Position numbers and translations under genes: made by a program. Below the pieces are notes generated by a model. The model was not told the origin of the DNA. It made no database searches and was given only the letters and a program-made list of their open reading frames with translations. This document shows, piece by piece, positions 62,156 to 64,000 of a stretch of 64,000 nt of DNA. Origin of the DNA: Loxodes magnus (taxonomy: Eukaryota > Ciliophora > Karyorelictea > Loxodida > Loxodidae); NCBI GenBank assembly GCA_946699065.1, contig CAMPDV010000710.1:124001-188000 (forward strand). Reading direction: 5' to 3'. Position 1 is the stretch's first letter. Each line of letters opens with the position of its first letter.

Positions 62156-63529
62156 AATAAAGAAGTATTTAAATTTTATTTTTATTATTTATTAAATTAA
62201 GATGAATAATTTAAAATTTTAGGTTTTATTAATAAAAATATTATCTGACTAATATTTTTTAAAGCAAGCTTTCAGATAAGTTATTTTAATTAAGTAGTAG
62301 CTTTAAGTATTTATGCTTTTTATACTATAAGAGATCTTTTAATGTACTTCATGATTTATTGATTGGAATTCTAAATATTATTTTATAATTTTTTAAGCTT
62401 TTTATGTTTTATTTTTCTTAAGTATTTGTTTAGTTTTTATTTAATTTCCATTTTTGTTTTATCTTATATTTGAATTTTATTTTTTATAATCGTTTAAGTA
62501 AAAAGTATTATTGTCTTTGATTTTATTTTGAATTTATATTTCAATTTTTTTTGTAAAGAATCTATGTAATTTATTTTTATTAAAAGGATTTATTTAAATA
62601 TAATATCATTTATTATTTTCTTGAAAATCGTCTTTGAAAACTTTTTTTGAAAAACGAAATGTTTTTTTTTTTTTTGCTAAGCCTTCATACTACCTAAGAT
62701 TTATCGGACAGAATATAGTAGAAGAAAATATAAGTTGAAAAATTTAGGGTTAAAATATAAAATAAATCTGATTTTTTTAAGTTTATATGGTTATTAATAA
62801 ATTACCCAAAATTTAAAAAAGGTAAAATTATGTAGAATGTTGTAAAATAGTTGAAAAATTAAATTAAAAAAAAGATATCGAAAAAGGAAAATAATTATAA
62901 AAATAATTAGTTTTAATCTTTTAATACTCTTTATGAATAGATGATAAAATCAAGATAAAGTATTAAAAAATTTAATTTTTTTGGCGATTTATACTACAAA
63001 GAATCAGGACTGAATAAATTCAAGTTTATTTAAATGTCACTAAAAGGAAAAAAATTGAATAAAAATTCAAAAATCCTCGAATGTAATCAAAAATTTTTTT
63101 TAACTAAATAAATATTTCAAAACATTTTTATAAAGCAATCTTTTTTATTGAAAAAACAGAAAATCTTTTTATACTTTATATATAAAATTCTTAATAAAAA
63201 GTTGTCTTAGTAAAAATATATAAGAGATTTCTGTAAAAGCAAGATTAAAGTTAAAATCAAATTCAGTATTATATATTAAAAAAGAAAAATGAAATTGTGT
63301 ATTATTTTATTAAAAAAAATCAGAATTCTCAAAAAAAATTTCTTTCAAATATTTTTAATTCAAACAATCCAAAATAATAAGATAGAAAAATAAGATTTTA
63401 ACTTCTAAAAATGAAAAATTTAATGAACATGATAAGAAAAATCCATTATAATTTTTTATTTTTAATTGGTTCATTAATAATTAATTTTTCATATAATTAA
63501 ATTTATTTAAATTAAATTAACTTGGCTTT
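62156..63529. other. Very AT-rich spacer
   Basis: Nothing recognised; long A and T runs, for example near 62,660. Confidence 0.5.
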
Positions 63530-63559
63530 ATTATTATTAGGTTAACTACAAGTAAATAT

Positions 63560-63785
63560 GACATATCTTGAAAACCGAAGTCATAGCAGGTTGTGTCTCT
63601 TACGAATACCAAAACGGTGCTCACATATCACCCCATTTCAGATTCCAGTCTAAATAATTGCTAAAAGTGAAGGTCATTCTATCTAGGTCCGAGAAAAATC
63701 AAGCAGTAAAAGACATAGTTGATTTCGGATACTTATTTTCCCAACCTATGATGAAGCTATCCTTTTCTTCCTCCCTAGATTGATG
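63560..63785 (+). mobile_element. 5'-truncated retroposon fragment
   Basis: A GC-richer island. Plus frame: VIAGCVSYEYQNGAHISPHF, which carries the family's N-G-x-I motif, then LSRSEKNQAVKDIVDFGYLF and QPMMKLSFSSSLD ending at TGA. The second part aligns with KAEEDIKSIMG...PQSQMK at 53,820-53,890. Only the C-terminal third of the protein is present. Confidence 0.5.
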
Positions 63786-64000
63786 GCTTAAATTCATTCG
63801 AAAATCTTACCCACTAGAGCAAACTTAACCTTGGAAACCTTTATCTTAATATTAATATAAAACTAAAATTACTTTTCCTTTTATTTTTTTTGTTTTCTTA
63901 GTCTCTATCTTGATATTCTATTTTATGCATTATTATTATAACTTTTGCATTTTAATTCTTCTTATTGTGCTTGGATAAATGGTTTTTCAATATCTATCTC

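Noticed and set aside
1..64000. Reverse transcriptase, integrase, transposase, CRISPR array, rRNA
   Set aside because: I looked for the usual motifs (for example the YADD/FADD catalytic core and regularly spaced repeats) and recognised none. A profile search with table 27 translation would be the decisive test.

Overview
Organism and genetic code. The window is very AT-rich and gives almost no open frames under the standard code, yet several proteins read through once TAA and TAG are taken as Gln and TGA as Trp. The clearest case is a MORN-repeat protein at 46,954, where six successive MORN tryptophans are all TGA and the preceding Gln is TAA. TGA also ends several frames, including three paralogues with TGA at the same place. 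This combination fits a ciliate with all three stops reassigned: a karyorelict (Loxodes/Parduczia type, NCBI table 27) or Condylostoma (table 28). Tetrahymena, Paramecium and Blepharisma codes do not fit. Because nearly every frame is open in such a code, I rely on recognised domains, paralogue comparison and target-site duplications, and leave much of the AT-rich DNA uncalled.

Layout, left two thirds (1-44,800). Three diverged copies of a roughly 13-15 kb segment lie head to tail: unit A (1-13,235), unit B (about 15,830-28,980) and unit C (about 29,800-44,790). The recognisable genes shared between units lie on the minus strand. The best is a 250-255 aa Gln/Ser-rich protein with a C-terminal membrane anchor, present in all three units. 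A coiled-coil protein and further conserved segments are shared by two units. Retroelements sit between A and B, between B and C, and inside C. Unit A also carries a plus-strand RING-like sequence, and unit C a plus-strand Lys/Glu-rich sequence.

Layout, right third (44,800-64,000). This part holds one well-preserved large gene (MORN + F-box + LRR, plus strand, 46,954 to about 49,209), a Kelch-like minus-strand gene (about 57,270-56,324), a frameshifted WD40 sequence (about 60,970-61,590) and a dense set of short retroposons.

The retroposons. About a dozen elements or fragments of 0.2-1.2 kb encode, when long enough, only a gag/ORF1-like protein: a basic N-terminus, a coiled coil, usually a CX2CX4HX4C zinc knuckle and a Gly motif of the type Y-x-N-x-x-G-x-I. 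Five have 13-19 bp target-site duplications, several end in a small hairpin with a GGTT(G/T)AAA core, and some have ATT or ATTT tails. I found no reverse transcriptase, so they look like non-autonomous, trans-mobilised elements. The copy at 28,994-29,734 is fully open. Host genes appear to be islands in repeat-rich, retroposon-rich DNA.
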